Shown here piece after piece: positions 6,384 through 17,682 of a DNA stretch of 64,000 nucleotides. The stretch's first letter is position 1. The number at the start of each line of letters is the position of its first letter. The position numbers and the translations under genes are program-made. The DNA lies in NCBI GenBank assembly GCA_964579505.1, contig CAZOGC010000013.1, positions 1 to 64,000 of the forward strand, given 5' to 3'. Source of the stretch: JAJYSO01 sp964579505 (lineage in GTDB: Bacteria > Bacteroidota > Bacteroidia > Flavobacteriales > Flavobacteriaceae). Below the pieces are notes generated by a model, which did not search any database, had not been told where the DNA came from, and saw nothing but the letters and a program-made list of their open reading frames with translations.

Positions 6384-9122
6384 ATGGCTTATTCAAAACG
6401 AACCAAACGGAAAATCTTTTTATGGGTAGGAGGCATTATTCTCTTCCTGCTTTTTTTCTCTACCGGGATTCATTGGATAGTGAAATGGGATTGGTTAGCT
6501 CATTTAGGATATGCCCCTGTTTTTTGGAAAATTAAAGGTACCGAGCTGTTATTGTTTGCCGTTGCCTTAGTAGTGGCACTGCTTTATTTGATTCCTAATA
6601 TGCGGTGGTTGAGTAAAAATGTGTCTTTTATTCGTATAGATTTGTCCGAACCTCCATTTGACCAAGTGGGCATAAAGTATATTAATGAAAAACAAATACG
6701 TGTTGTTACTTACATTTTTGCTGCCTTACTCGGGTTTATTTTTGCTTCTTCGTTTTATGCAAAATGGGAGGAATGGTTTCGATTTTTATACCGGCAGCCG
6801 TTTCACCAATCAGAACCTGTATTTGGACACGATATAAGTTTTTACGTCTTTCAGTTACCCTTTTTAGAGACCGTTCAAAACAATCTTACCTTTTTGGTTT
6901 TTGTGGTTACTTTATTCACGTTTATTGTGTACGCGGCCAAAGGAAAAATTTCTTTACAAACCTTAAGGCAAGGTAAAAATGGAAAAGTTTCTTCGGCATT
7001 AAAACACCTTAGCTATAATTTAGGCGGGTGGTTTATATTACTGGGAGCGGGTTATTTTTTAGACCGATACCAATTATTATTTGACCATAAAGGAGTGGTG
7101 CAGGGCGCTGGTTATACAGCTGTACACATAAACTTACCGGTTATATTCATTATGATGATTTTGTGCTGGGCAATGGCACTCTTTACGTTTTATCAAGTGC
7201 GTAAAATCAGGCTCAAAAAAATGGTTTGGGGTGCTGTTTTGTTACTGGGAATAGGCATTATAGGTCAAGCTATTTTACCCGGAATTGTGCGGTCATATAT
7301 AGTAAAACCCAATGAGTTAAAATTAGAAAAACCATATTTAAAAACCAATATTGCTTTAACGCGCAAAGCCTACGGCCTAGACCATTTTGAGGTGACGAAC
7401 TACAATGCCTTAGATTCTGTAAACTATACCCAAGTACAGAACAATATACAAACAATAGATAACATTCGGTTATGGGATCCTCGGTTGCTTATTCACACCT
7501 ATCGGCAACTGCAAGAAATCAGACTGTATTATAATTTTCCCTCAGTAAGTTTAGATCGGTATCATACTAATTTAGGTTACCAACAAATGATGCTTTCTGC
7601 ACGCGAGTTAAATTTGGCTCAGTTACCTAGAAATGCGCAGACGTGGGTTAATCGGCATTTGCAGTACACCCATGGGTATGGAATTGCAATGAGCCCGGTT
7701 ACTAAAACCAATGAAGAGGGTGGCCCCAAATTGTTAATTAAGGATTTACCACCGGTATCAACTATCAATATAAAGCTAACCCAACCGGCTATTTATTACG
7801 GTGAAGGTAAATCGACATACAAGTTGGTTAATACAAAGGTTAAAGAGTTAGATTACCCCAAAGGAAAAAATAACGTTTACACGCATTATCAGGGAACCGG
7901 CGGGGTGCCTGTTGATGGGTTTTTTAGAAAAATTGTTTATGCTTCTTTCCTCAGTGATTATAATATTTTATTGACAGATTATATTCAACCGGGTACGCGG
8001 TTGCAGTTTTGGCAAAATATTCATACCCGAATTCACCAAATAGCACCTTTTTTAATTATGAAAGATAAACCGTATTTGGTAGTAGCTAACGGAAAACTAT
8101 ATTGGATTCAAGATACCTTTACCCATTCAGGAAACTACCCGTATTCACAACCGTATTATAAAAAATATAATTACATACGCAATGCCGTAAAAGTGGTAGT
8201 TGATGCGTATAATGGTAGCGTACAGTTTTATGTTTCAGATGCGGCAGACCCTATTATACAAGCCTACCAGAAGATTTTTCCGAAGTTGTTTAAGCCAATG
8301 CATGAAATGCCCAAAATTTTACAACAGCACATCCGGTATCCTGAGTTTTTGTTTAAGGTACAAATGGAAATTTACAATACGTATCACATGACAAATGTGC
8401 ACACTTTCTATAACAAAGAAGATCTGTGGGGGCGGCCTAACAGTAAGTATGCCGGGCAGCAAATTTTAATGGATCCATACTATATACTCAGCAAATTGCC
8501 TGACCAAAAGCAGTTACAGTATTTACTTATTAGTCCGTTAACGCCACACAACCGAGATAATATGATTTCGTGGATGGCGGCTGAATCCGATTTTCCCAAT
8601 TATGGAAAAGTACACGTATATGAGTTGCCCAAAAGTCGGCTGTTTTTAGGACCAGCACAAATTGAAGCTAAAATTGATCAGAATACGGATATTTCTCGGT
8701 TGATTTCCCTTTGGGACCAACACGGATCTAACGTAGTGCGCGGTAATTTAATGGTAATACCGTTAGATGAATCTTTTCTTTATGTAGAACCGGTATTCTT
8801 AATTGCCGAAGGGGTTAATATTCCACAACTTAAACGTGTTATTGTTACCGATGGAGAGCAAGTTATTATGCGCCCAACGATTCATCAGGCCATTAATACA
8901 CTTTTTCATAAAAAACCTACACAGCAGATTGTAAACCAACCGGTAGTAAGTGATTCTGCAAAAATAACGTCACCGGCCATTTCTACAAAAGACACGCGGA
9001 AATTACGAAATTTAGAAGAGCTGTGGAAAAATCTACAACACGCCTTAGAAAAACAAAAATGGACACAATTTGGTCAGCAAATGCAAAAGATAGATTCCTT
9101 ACTCCAAAACGGGGTAGAGTAG
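6384..9122 (+). CDS. UPF0182 (COG1615) family large membrane protein
   Basis: A 912-residue protein from the chosen ATG (MAYSKRTKRK). The N-terminal third has about seven hydrophobic helices (for example IFLWVGGIILFLLFFSTGIH, LLLFAVALVVALLYLIP, VVTYIFAALLGFIFASSFYA). A long soluble part follows with features typical of UPF0182 proteins: RPYLKTNIALTRKAYGL-like (here EKPYLKTNIALTRKAYGLD), NIRLWDPR, and FYNKEDLWGRP. The frame is open upstream to 6294, but that extension has no family similarity and contains the promoter, so I reject it. The C-terminal 100 residues (EELWKNLQHALEKQKW) match the family's tail helix. The biochemical role of the family is unknown. Confidence 0.88.
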   Translation: MAYSKRTKRKIFLWVGGIILFLLFFSTGIHWIVKWDWLAHLGYAPVFWKIKGTELLLFAVALVVALLYLIPNMRWLSKNVSFIRIDLSEPPFDQVGIKYINEKQIRVVTYIFAALLGFIFASSFYAKWEEWFRFLYRQPFHQSEPVFGHDISFYVFQLPFLETVQNNLTFLVFVVTLFTFIVYAAKGKISLQTLRQGKNGKVSSALKHLSYNLGGWFILLGAGYFLDRYQLLFDHKGVVQGAGYTAVHINLPVIFIMMILCWAMALFTFYQVRKIRLKKMVWGAVLLLGIGIIGQAILPGIVRSYIVKPNELKLEKPYLKTNIALTRKAYGLDHFEVTNYNALDSVNYTQVQNNIQTIDNIRLWDPRLLIHTYRQLQEIRLYYNFPSVSLDRYHTNLGYQQMMLSARELNLAQLPRNAQTWVNRHLQYTHGYGIAMSPVTKTNEEGGPKLLIKDLPPVSTINIKLTQPAIYYGEGKSTYKLVNTKVKELDYPKGKNNVYTHYQGTGGVPVDGFFRKIVYASFLSDYNILLTDYIQPGTRLQFWQNIHTRIHQIAPFLIMKDKPYLVVANGKLYWIQDTFTHSGNYPYSQPYYKKYNYIRNAVKVVVDAYNGSVQFYVSDAADPIIQAYQKIFPKLFKPMHEMPKILQQHIRYPEFLFKVQMEIYNTYHMTNVHTFYNKEDLWGRPNSKYAGQQILMDPYYILSKLPDQKQLQYLLISPLTPHNRDNMISWMAAESDFPNYGKVHVYELPKSRLFLGPAQIEAKIDQNTDISRLISLWDQHGSNVVRGNLMVIPLDESFLYVEPVFLIAEGVNIPQLKRVIVTDGEQVIMRPTIHQAINTLFHKKPTQQIVNQPVVSDSAKITSPAISTKDTRKLRNLEELWKNLQHALEKQKWTQFGQQMQKIDSLLQNGVE

Positions 9123-9137
9123 AAGTACAAATAATTT

Positions 9138-9145
9138 TATATTTG
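9138..9145 (+). promoter_or_regulatory. Promoter -7 element TATATTTG for the DUF3078 gene
   Basis: TATATTTG, a perfect TAnnTTTG match, lies 21 bases before the ATG at 9167 and just after the UPF0182 stop. The gene therefore has its own promoter. Confidence 0.6.
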
Positions 9146-9166
9146 TCGTTCTAAAAAAAATCTATC

Positions 9167-10099
9167 ATGAAAAAAATTGCTATTGTTTTAATTTTATTAC
9201 TAGTTAGTTATTCTTCTTTTGCGCAAGAAAAAAAAGAAGACGATAAACCCAAAGAGGGGTGGACTTTTTTGGGAGATTTTTCGGTTATGTTTAGTCAAGC
9301 AGCCTTTAACAACGATTGGCAGTCCGGAGGAACCTCAAACTACGCCGGAGACATTTCATTAGAATATCACGCCAATTATAAAAAAGACCGATTGAGCTGG
9401 GATAATGCCTTTTTAGGTGCTTACGGGTTGGCAAAAACCAAAGGAGATGATTTTTTACGCAAAACAAATGACAAACTAGAGTTGCATTCTGTTTTGGGGT
9501 ATCAGCTTAAAAATAGTGAACATTGGTACTATTCTTTCTTCGCAGATTTTACCAGTCAGTTTGCTAAAGGATATGAATATACAGACGATGTGCCGGTTAT
9601 AGATCCGGTTACCGGAAATGTAATTGGCACCGAAACGGTTCGAGAAGAAACCACTCATTTTCTTTCTCCCGGATATTTAAAATTTGGTCCGGGTATTTTG
9701 TATAAAAACGGAGAATTATTAAAAATGAATATTGCTCCATTAACCTCTCGTTTTATATTTGTAGACGATAGGTTTACCACTGTTCCCGGGTATGTTGATG
9801 GGGATTATTATGGGGTTGACCAAGGAAAAAGTACACGCTTTGAGTTTGGTGCTTCTATAGATATTTTCTCAACCATTCCGGTGATGGAAAATGTTTCTAT
9901 AAAAAACAACTTACACTTGTATGCTAACTATTTAGAAGATCCACAAAATGTAGATATAGATTATACCATGAAGCTAGATATGAAAATTAATAAGTTTCTT
10001 TCTGCAAACTTTGTTTTTCAAGCCGTGTATGATGATAATGCCGTGGCCGCCTTTCAAATTAGAGAGGTGTTAGGGGTTGGATTTAATTACAAATTGTAA
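9167..10099 (+). CDS. DUF3078 outer-membrane beta-barrel protein
   Basis: A 310-residue protein with a clear signal peptide (MKKIAIVLILLLVSYSSFAQ). The mature part is rich in alternating aromatic and polar residues typical of an outer-membrane barrel. The opening GWTFLGDFSVMFSQAAFNNDW, followed by SGGTSNYAGDISLEYHANYKKDRLSWDN, is characteristic of the Bacteroidota family DUF3078, and the C-terminus ends VGFNYKL as barrels do. The function is unknown. It has its own promoter and is closed by a strong hairpin terminator, so it is probably a single-gene transcript. Confidence 0.88.
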   Translation: MKKIAIVLILLLVSYSSFAQEKKEDDKPKEGWTFLGDFSVMFSQAAFNNDWQSGGTSNYAGDISLEYHANYKKDRLSWDNAFLGAYGLAKTKGDDFLRKTNDKLELHSVLGYQLKNSEHWYYSFFADFTSQFAKGYEYTDDVPVIDPVTGNVIGTETVREETTHFLSPGYLKFGPGILYKNGELLKMNIAPLTSRFIFVDDRFTTVPGYVDGDYYGVDQGKSTRFEFGASIDIFSTIPVMENVSIKNNLHLYANYLEDPQNVDIDYTMKLDMKINKFLSANFVFQAVYDDNAVAAFQIREVLGVGFNYKL

Positions 10100-10155
10100 A
10101 TTTTGGTATATACGGAAAGGATACCATAAAACGTATAACCTGAACCGTTAGATGC

Positions 10156-10194
10156 AAACCTTCAAGGTCTTGAAAACCTTGAAGGTTTTATTTT
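10156..10194 (+). terminator. Intrinsic terminator after the DUF3078 gene
   Basis: AAACCTTCAAGGT at 10156-10168 pairs perfectly with ACCTTGAAGGTTT at 10176-10188 around a 7-base loop. It is followed by TTATTTT. Confidence 0.8.
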
Positions 10195-10197
10195 GTA

Positions 10198-10280
10198 CGA
10201 TAGGCTCGCCAAAGTGTGATAAAAATAAACCGCCCTTTGTGTGTTTCGACAGGCCTGCCGATAGGTAAATTCGGAATGAC
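10198..10280 (+). repeat. Dispersed intergenic repeat, copy B
   Basis: It contains TTTGTGTGTTTCGACAGGCCT and AGGTAAATTCGGAATGAC, aligned in the same order as copy A at 6115-6203. It lies between the DUF3078 terminator and the uvrB terminator. Confidence 0.6.
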
Positions 10281-10306
10281 ACAGCGGGTTGTGAAGAGAC
10301 AAGAAT

Positions 10307-10329
10307 AAAAAAAAGCTGAAACAAATGCT

Positions 10330-10348
<19 letters not shown>
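10307..10348 (-). terminator. Intrinsic terminator of uvrB, overlapping its stop codon
   Basis: Read on the minus strand, AGCTGAAAC (10348-10340) lies in the last codons of uvrB, the loop carries the TAA stop (10332-10330), and GTTTCAGCT (10322-10314) is followed by a run of T (complement of the A run at 10307-10314). Confidence 0.7.
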
Positions 10349-12336
<1,988 letters not shown>

Positions 12337-12342
12337 AGCTTA

Positions 12343-12350
12343 CAAAACTA
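12343..12350 (-). promoter_or_regulatory. Promoter -7 element TAGTTTTG for uvrB
   Basis: The reverse strand reads TAGTTTTG, a TAnnTTTG match, ending six bases before the uvrB ATG. The very short leader suggests nearly leaderless initiation. Confidence 0.5.
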
Positions 12351-12421
12351 GCTAATTAAGTAGAAAAATCTATCCGATTTGGAGTTTCTTTACCAAAGCG
12401 CTAACGTCTATTGTGTGGCGA

Positions 12422-12819
12422 TTAATGAGTGATATATTCTTTTTTCTTCAACGGATCATTAAATAGAACAAGCGCAAACCAAAGGGTGAATAGCCAATAA
12501 AAAACACCAAAAATCCATAAAAACAAAACAGCGGTATTTTTTAAGGATATTATGTTTATAAAGGTTAACCCGCCAATAAGAAATTGGGCCAAATTAGCTA
12601 TTACCACCGGGCGGTTGTAAATTCCACCAATGATACTTCTTTTTACCATCCAATTTAAACTCCCAACGAAAAATAGAGCCCCCCTAAAAGCTGAAATATG
12701 AACGTAGGATGCACCGAAAATTGTAGCGCATTGGCAATTTCTTGTGGGGCAAAAATCAAACTTATTCCTACAACTCCGAGTAATAAACTACTCAGCAACA
12801 TTAAATAGTTAGTTTTCAT
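12422..12819 (-). pseudogene. Frameshifted paralogue of the membrane protein at 5481-5903
   Basis: From the ATG at 12819 the minus strand reads MKTNYLMLLSSLLLGVVGISLIFAPQEIANALQ and on to LLGGLYFSLGV, then hits TAA at about 12657. The same protein resumes in another frame (MVKRSIIGGIYNRPVVIANLAQFLIGG to the stop at 12422). The intact paralogue has GTTTTAAATTGG where this copy has GTTTAAATTGG, so a single T was lost from a short T run. It is either a young pseudogene or a sequencing error. Together the parts cover the whole length of the paralogue. Confidence 0.8.
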
Positions 12820-12862
12820 TTATAGCCATTTTTTAATTATAAAACCCATTGAGTTTTTGATT

Positions 12863-13636
12863 TTAGGTAGCTGGTTTGCAACTTGTAAAAAATTTCCAAT
12901 AAACCAACCTAATTATGTAAACCGAAATACCAAATGGAATCAGAAAAAATATGATATAAGGAATTTTTTCACCAATTTCTTTAAGTAACATGGCGTTTAC
13001 AACAGCAACACCTATTATTAAAAACAGCCCTATTAAAACATAATCTAAAAACAGGTAATTTTTGCGCTGAAACAAGTTGGCGGTATAAAATAAGAAAGCA
13101 AGAGAGGTTACTATATTTAGAACTATGTTGTGTAAAAAAGAGCATAGTACAGTTAAAAGAATTAATCCCAGTGCTGCCTTTGCATACCGACCATTTGGAA
13201 ATAGTTTATAGGAAACGGAATTATTTAAACTACCCCAATCTCTTTTTAGGAGTTTGTGTATGGTATTTTTTTCGCGCATATAGGCATAAATCAAAAGCAC
13301 TAAAAGAAAAAGGTTAATGATGGGGGTTAGTCCAAATCCGGCAATTATTGTAAATACTAAAATGCCAAGAGCCAAAGGAATGGCTGTAATTAAGCCAACT
13401 ACAGCATAGCGAAGGGATAATAAAAGCGCCCCTGTAATGACTTGCCATACCGCAATAACCTCCATAAAAATTACAAAAGCAGTAGAATCGAAAATCTTAT
13501 GAATATCAGTTGGACCGATTAGGTTGCCGATATTTTCGGGGGCTAATTTACTCAGTCCGGCGGTTAAATAAACTGTTCCTGCGGCCAAATAGATCATTAT
13601 TAGTGTAATGTCTGTTCCGCTTATTTTCCGTTTCAT
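12863..13636 (-). CDS. DoxX-like integral membrane protein, function unknown
   Basis: A 257-residue protein with about seven or eight hydrophobic helices. The N-terminal part (TLIMIYLAAGTVYLTAGLSKL, then a helix around MEVIAVWQVITGALLLSL) resembles the DoxX/MauE four-helix membrane fold. The second half, after a basic loop (REKNTIHKLLKRDWGSL), has three or four more helices and no recognised similarity. It lies 43 bases upstream of the frameshifted small membrane protein on the same strand, so the two were probably cotranscribed. DoxX relatives are linked to redox-related membrane functions, but I would not assign one here. Confidence 0.65.
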   Translation of the reverse strand: MKRKISGTDITLIMIYLAAGTVYLTAGLSKLAPENIGNLIGPTDIHKIFDSTAFVIFMEVIAVWQVITGALLLSLRYAVVGLITAIPLALGILVFTIIAGFGLTPIINLFLLVLLIYAYMREKNTIHKLLKRDWGSLNNSVSYKLFPNGRYAKAALGLILLTVLCSFLHNIVLNIVTSLAFLFYTANLFQRKNYLFLDYVLIGLFLIIGVAVVNAMLLKEIGEKIPYIIFFLIPFGISVYIIRLVYWKFFTSCKPAT

Positions 13637-13775
13637 TTTTGTAATTTTTAAGTTGTTTACTGTGGTTCTGTTCCAATAACAATCAACACCTTTATTACTT
13701 CAGAGGCACAACAAAATTATAGTTTTTCTGTTTAGGTGAACTTAAATAATCAACACACAAAAAGTCTTAGTCTTT

Positions 13776-16274
13776 TTATTTGACAGCTCCTTGACTGTTT
13801 CCGTTTCCTTTTTGAATACGGTTTTCTTGTTGTTCAATACTAGACCCTTTGTGTTTGTTAACTTTTACTTTTTGGTTTCCAAAATTCCAAGTGAAAGTAA
13901 GATTTACCGCACGGTCATTCAATTTAAACTGGTTGTGAAGGTGTAAGTTGCCAAAATCTGTATTGGTAGCAAATTTCATAGACTGAAAAACATCTTGCAC
14001 GTTAAGTTTAATAGAGGCTCGGTTGTTCCACAACGATTTTTGTACGCCTATAGAAACCATTTTTATAGGATCTATTTTAAACGGTCCCATAATAGAAGCA
14101 CCGCGATACATACCGGTTAATTCTGCTTTCCAACCTTGCGTTATGCGAAAGCTTTGGTAAGTGTTTAGCATAAATGAAGCGAACCCTTTGTCTAATTGAA
14201 ATCCGTTGTATAGCCCTTCATATCGGTTGTAAAAAAGCTGTGCAGAGTTGTATGTACTCCACCATTTTGTTATGGTAACAGGAATACTTAAACTTAACCG
14301 AATATTATCCATCTGGCTAATGTTGTCTTGGGTTTGGTGTATTACATGGGTAATATCGTTTTGCTGAATTACACGCGCCATAATGTCGTTTGTGTGACTA
14401 TAACTCAACACCGCGTTATAGCGTCTTTTATAGGTATAAGTTAGGGCAAATTTATTGGTGTATTCCGGTTGTAAATAAGGATTTCCGGAACGATAGGTAT
14501 ACTCATCAACATAAAACACAAACGGATTTAAACTCTGATAGTTTGGCCGATGAATACGACGTGTATAAGACAAACTTACTATGTTGTTTGGGTTAAATGT
14601 TTTTGACAAGGTAATGTTAGGAAACAAATCAATATAATGTTGCTCATTAATAGAATCTGTAGTGACTTGGTTGGTTTTGATATTGGCTTGCTCTGCTCGA
14701 AAACCCACTTTGGCACTCCAGCCTTTAGTAAATGTTTTATCTAAACTTACATAAGCAGAATTTACATTTTCTTTATAGATAAAGTGATTGGTATTTCTTA
14801 AATCATTTTCCCAACTTCCATTATTATTCAGTTCAAATTTACTGTCGTTATCTGTTTTTACAAAGCTGGTTTTTAGTCCGGCTGATAATTTATAATTGTT
14901 TTTAAAAACCTGTGTATAATCTAATTTAGCCGCATAAATATTAATGTCATTGGGTTGTTTTCCACGTCTTTTTAGCGGGGTGCCAATCGTATTTCCTGAG
15001 GCATCTTGTGTAGAGGTTTGTATAGACTGCGGACTGGTCTGGTAAAAGTGACTGTAGTCTATATTAGCCGTTAAAGAGCTTCCTTTTTCATCTAATTTAA
15101 GGTTGTAGTGCAGGTTTCCTTGCTCGTTTTCCCAATTGTAACCATTGTGGTTTTTAGAGGTAGAAATAGAATCTAAACTACCGGAAGCATTTAAAAAATG
15201 AATAGGGCTAAAGCTGTTAAAATCGCCATTATTAAACGAGCCATTTAGTACAAATCCTATACTTTGGTTTTCATTGATTTGATAATCCATCCCCAATTGT
15301 GCGGTTTGATTATGACCTTTAATATTCATTTGACTGGATTGCGTCATAAGGCTTGTTAGTGCATTGGTGTTAGGGTCAAAAAACTGGCGGTTCATATTCA
15401 TGTTAAACTCATTGCGTTGGTGTTTGTAGTTGTAGTTCGCATAAAAACTTAATTTTTTACCACCGTAATTTACATTTACACCTCCGTTATATTTCCAAAA
15501 CTGTCCGTAACCAGCCCCTAGTTTAAGGCTTCCATTCCAGCCGGTAGCTACTTTTTTCTTCATAATGATGTTAATAATACCGGCGGTTCCCTCTGCAGAA
15601 TATTTTGCCGGGGGTTGATCCATCAAAGCAATTTTAGCAACAGAGCCTGCAGGAACGTTTTTTAGAAACGCTGCAAGCTGATCACCGGATAGGTGAGTAG
15701 GGCGACCATTAATCATTACCATAACGCCACTTTTTCCATTTAAAGAAATCTTATCGTTTTGATCTACAAAAACACCAGGAGATTTTCGAAGTAAATCCAT
15801 TAGCGAATTGCCCGCACTCATACTGCTGTTTTCTACATTAACAACGGTTTGTCCGGGTTTGTATTCAATTAAGGGGCGGGTACGTGTAATAGATACCGTT
15901 TCTAGTGTGTTAGTGGTCTGTAAGATAAGGGTTGGTAAATTGATGGTAGTATGTGTTGGCCCTACCTGAAAAGGTTGACTGATAGCAGGTTTAAATCCAA
16001 TTAACTGTACTTTAATATAATAATGGCCTTGTGGGATGGCTTTGATAATAAAATTCCCTAAGGAGTCTGCAGACACACTTTTTACCAAGCTAGAGTCGGT
16101 TGTTTTGTGTAGATGTACAGATAAATAAGGAATAGCTTTGCTCTGCTCATCCTGTATATGGCCGGTAATAGTTCCGAGAGCAGCGGTATTTTCTTGCGCG
16201 TTAGTTTGATGTGATACGGCAAAAAACAAGCTGAATAGAAATAGACAAAAAGAGATGTTTTTAGCAATTTTCAT
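13776..16274 (-). CDS. TonB-dependent receptor-like outer membrane beta-barrel protein
   Basis: An 832-residue outer-membrane protein starting at MKIAKNISFCLF, with a signal peptide cleaved near NAQEN. A carboxypeptidase regulatory-like domain follows (GTITGHIQDEQSKAIPYLSVHL, about 35-115), then a TonB plug (DLLRKSPGVFVDQNDKISLNGKSGVMVMINGRP) and a long beta-barrel of the OMP_b-brl_3 type (NPFVFYVDEYTYRSGNPYLQPEYTNKFALTYTYK). The frame is open upstream to 16469, but that part is not signal-like and I reject it. The C-terminus (GSSIEQQENRIQKGNGNSQGAVK) is polar and lacks the usual terminal aromatic strand. The transported substrate is unknown. It is divergent from a LytS/LytTR pair that may control it. 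Confidence 0.88.
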   Translation of the reverse strand: MKIAKNISFCLFLFSLFFAVSHQTNAQENTAALGTITGHIQDEQSKAIPYLSVHLHKTTDSSLVKSVSADSLGNFIIKAIPQGHYYIKVQLIGFKPAISQPFQVGPTHTTINLPTLILQTTNTLETVSITRTRPLIEYKPGQTVVNVENSSMSAGNSLMDLLRKSPGVFVDQNDKISLNGKSGVMVMINGRPTHLSGDQLAAFLKNVPAGSVAKIALMDQPPAKYSAEGTAGIINIIMKKKVATGWNGSLKLGAGYGQFWKYNGGVNVNYGGKKLSFYANYNYKHQRNEFNMNMNRQFFDPNTNALTSLMTQSSQMNIKGHNQTAQLGMDYQINENQSIGFVLNGSFNNGDFNSFSPIHFLNASGSLDSISTSKNHNGYNWENEQGNLHYNLKLDEKGSSLTANIDYSHFYQTSPQSIQTSTQDASGNTIGTPLKRRGKQPNDINIYAAKLDYTQVFKNNYKLSAGLKTSFVKTDNDSKFELNNNGSWENDLRNTNHFIYKENVNSAYVSLDKTFTKGWSAKVGFRAEQANIKTNQVTTDSINEQHYIDLFPNITLSKTFNPNNIVSLSYTRRIHRPNYQSLNPFVFYVDEYTYRSGNPYLQPEYTNKFALTYTYKRRYNAVLSYSHTNDIMARVIQQNDITHVIHQTQDNISQMDNIRLSLSIPVTITKWWSTYNSAQLFYNRYEGLYNGFQLDKGFASFMLNTYQSFRITQGWKAELTGMYRGASIMGPFKIDPIKMVSIGVQKSLWNNRASIKLNVQDVFQSMKFATNTDFGNLHLHNQFKLNDRAVNLTFTWNFGNQKVKVNKHKGSSIEQQENRIQKGNGNSQGAVK

Positions 16275-16318
16275 GAGTACAGTTTTTATAATAAAAAATG
16301 AAAAATTCAATTTAAAAG

Positions 16319-16335
16319 ATCGAGGGTATCTCGAT
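16319..16335 (-). other. Small hairpin in the leader of the TonB-type gene
   Basis: ATCGAG and CTCGAT form a perfect 6-bp stem around a 5-base loop. Read on the minus strand it is followed by CTTTT, 45 bases before the start codon. It may be a weak attenuator or an mRNA stabiliser. Confidence 0.3.
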
Positions 16336-16457
16336 TTTCTGACACAAATAAACGGAGTAGGGGAGCTATTGTAAAAACATTTTCGCCAGACTGGTTTATA
16401 CGGTAGATAAACCACAGTATAGAACCCATTAATATATTCTGTAAGGCGTTTAACCGG

Positions 16458-16486
16458 GTTTGTCGACAAATTATTGCCGTTTGTCG
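16458..16486. promoter_or_regulatory. Candidate LytTR binding site: GTTTGTCG direct repeat, 21-bp spacing
   Basis: GTTTGTCG occurs at 16458-16465 and again at 16479-16486, exactly two helical turns apart. The first copy is part of the 12-bp palindrome TTTGTCGACAAA (16459-16470). LytTR regulators bind pairs of direct repeats with this kind of spacing, and the site lies between the TonB-type gene and the LytS/LytTR genes. Confidence 0.4.
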
Positions 16487-16548
16487 TAGATTTTGGACAA
16501 TTCGTAGGTTTATGAAAGTTTTCTTTCTTCTTTTTTCTATTTTCGTGT

Positions 16549-17682
16549 ATGGATTTTTGGAAAAGACTGTGGGAAAAGAGTTTTGAGGTAAGGGGCTATC
16601 GCATCACACTTCACCTTATTTTTTGGGCGTTATTTTTTACCGCCTTTTCATTTTATACATACCACTTACTGGTCATTACGCATTGGCAAGGCATCAACTT
16701 ATTTAAAAGTTGGTTGATTAGTATGGGGCTTAATATCGTATTGGTTTTGGCGAGTTATTACGTTACTATTCGCACAGCCTATAAATACTTAGTCAAAAAA
16801 CATAATTACACGAAGTTTTTTATAAGCCTTATTGCAAATGTTATAGGTTTTTCAATAGGATTATGGTTTGTAAAAGTAGCTAAGTATGAACTCCTATTCT
16901 ATTTTGAAATTCCCTCTCCTAAAGGGAGGATGGATATATATGAAATATTTGAAAATCGTTATTTCTGGTTTATTATTCAAATGGTAATTGTCTATTTTGC
17001 TTTGTTGTGTGTGCCGGTAACGGCTAAGTTTTTTAGAGATCAGATGCGACAACAACAAAAAGAAATGGCATTGCAAAAACAAAATATGCGACTGCAGATG
17101 GATTTTTTAAAAGCACAAATTCACCCGCATTTTCTTTTTAATACATTAAACAATATTTACTCTTTAAATTTAGCGGCGCAGAGCGAAAAAGCTTCGCAGA
17201 TGATTTCTAAGTTGTCTTCTCTTTTACGGTATGTACTTTACCAAGGAAAAGATGAATTTATCGCGCTGGAGAATGAGCTCAAAATGTTGCAAGATTTTAT
17301 TAATTTAGAAGCCATCCGATCCGACAATTTAGATTTAACGCTAGACTTTCCTGAAGAAGTTTCTCCAGAAATTTATTTACCTCCTTTTTTGTTATTGCCC
17401 TTGGTAGAAAATGCCTTTAAACACGGGGTAAATGCACAGTTAGATCGTTCTTTTGTGCATATATCGCTACGCGTTTCAACAGCCTTTATTCAGTTAGAGG
17501 TTGGCAATAGTTTTGATAAAGATTATCGCCATAAAAACGCCGGCGGATTGGGGCTGTCTAGCCTGAAACAACGACTGCAATATTATTATCCCAAGAGTTA
17601 TAAGTTAACCATAACCGAAAAAGAAAATCAGTATACCACTCAACTTCAAATCCCTTTACAATGTCCCAAATTCACTGCTTAA
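16549..17682 (+). CDS. Sensor histidine kinase, LytS/YehU (His_kinase) family
   Basis: A 377-residue inner-membrane kinase with four hydrophobic helices in the first 170 residues (LHLIFWALFFTAFSFYTYHLL, WLISMGLNIVLVLASYYV, FFISLIANVIGFSIGLWFV, YFWFIIQMVIVYFALLCVPV). A short coiled coil follows, then the His_kinase domain AQIHPHFLFNTLNNIYSLN with the phospho-accepting His at about residue 194. The ATPase half has LLPLVENAFKHGV as its N box and GLGLSSLKQRL as its G box. There is no extracytoplasmic sensor domain, so the signal is probably sensed in the membrane. Its stop overlaps the next gene by 22 bases, showing translational coupling with its LytTR partner. A near-consensus TATTTTCG at 16539 lies so close to the ATG that the transcript may be leaderless. 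Confidence 0.93.
   Translation: MDFWKRLWEKSFEVRGYRITLHLIFWALFFTAFSFYTYHLLVITHWQGINLFKSWLISMGLNIVLVLASYYVTIRTAYKYLVKKHNYTKFFISLIANVIGFSIGLWFVKVAKYELLFYFEIPSPKGRMDIYEIFENRYFWFIIQMVIVYFALLCVPVTAKFFRDQMRQQQKEMALQKQNMRLQMDFLKAQIHPHFLFNTLNNIYSLNLAAQSEKASQMISKLSSLLRYVLYQGKDEFIALENELKMLQDFINLEAIRSDNLDLTLDFPEEVSPEIYLPPFLLLPLVENAFKHGVNAQLDRSFVHISLRVSTAFIQLEVGNSFDKDYRHKNAGGLGLSSLKQRLQYYYPKSYKLTITEKENQYTTQLQIPLQCPKFTA

Noticed and set aside
9476..9658. Antisense open frames inside the DUF3078 gene and many similar ones elsewhere
   Set aside because: They overlap well-recognised genes, have no family similarity or promoters, and are shadows of coding sequence.
16275..16469. N-terminal extension of the TonB-type protein
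   Set aside because: It would place 65 non-signal residues ahead of an obvious signal peptide; the ATG at 16274 is the natural start.
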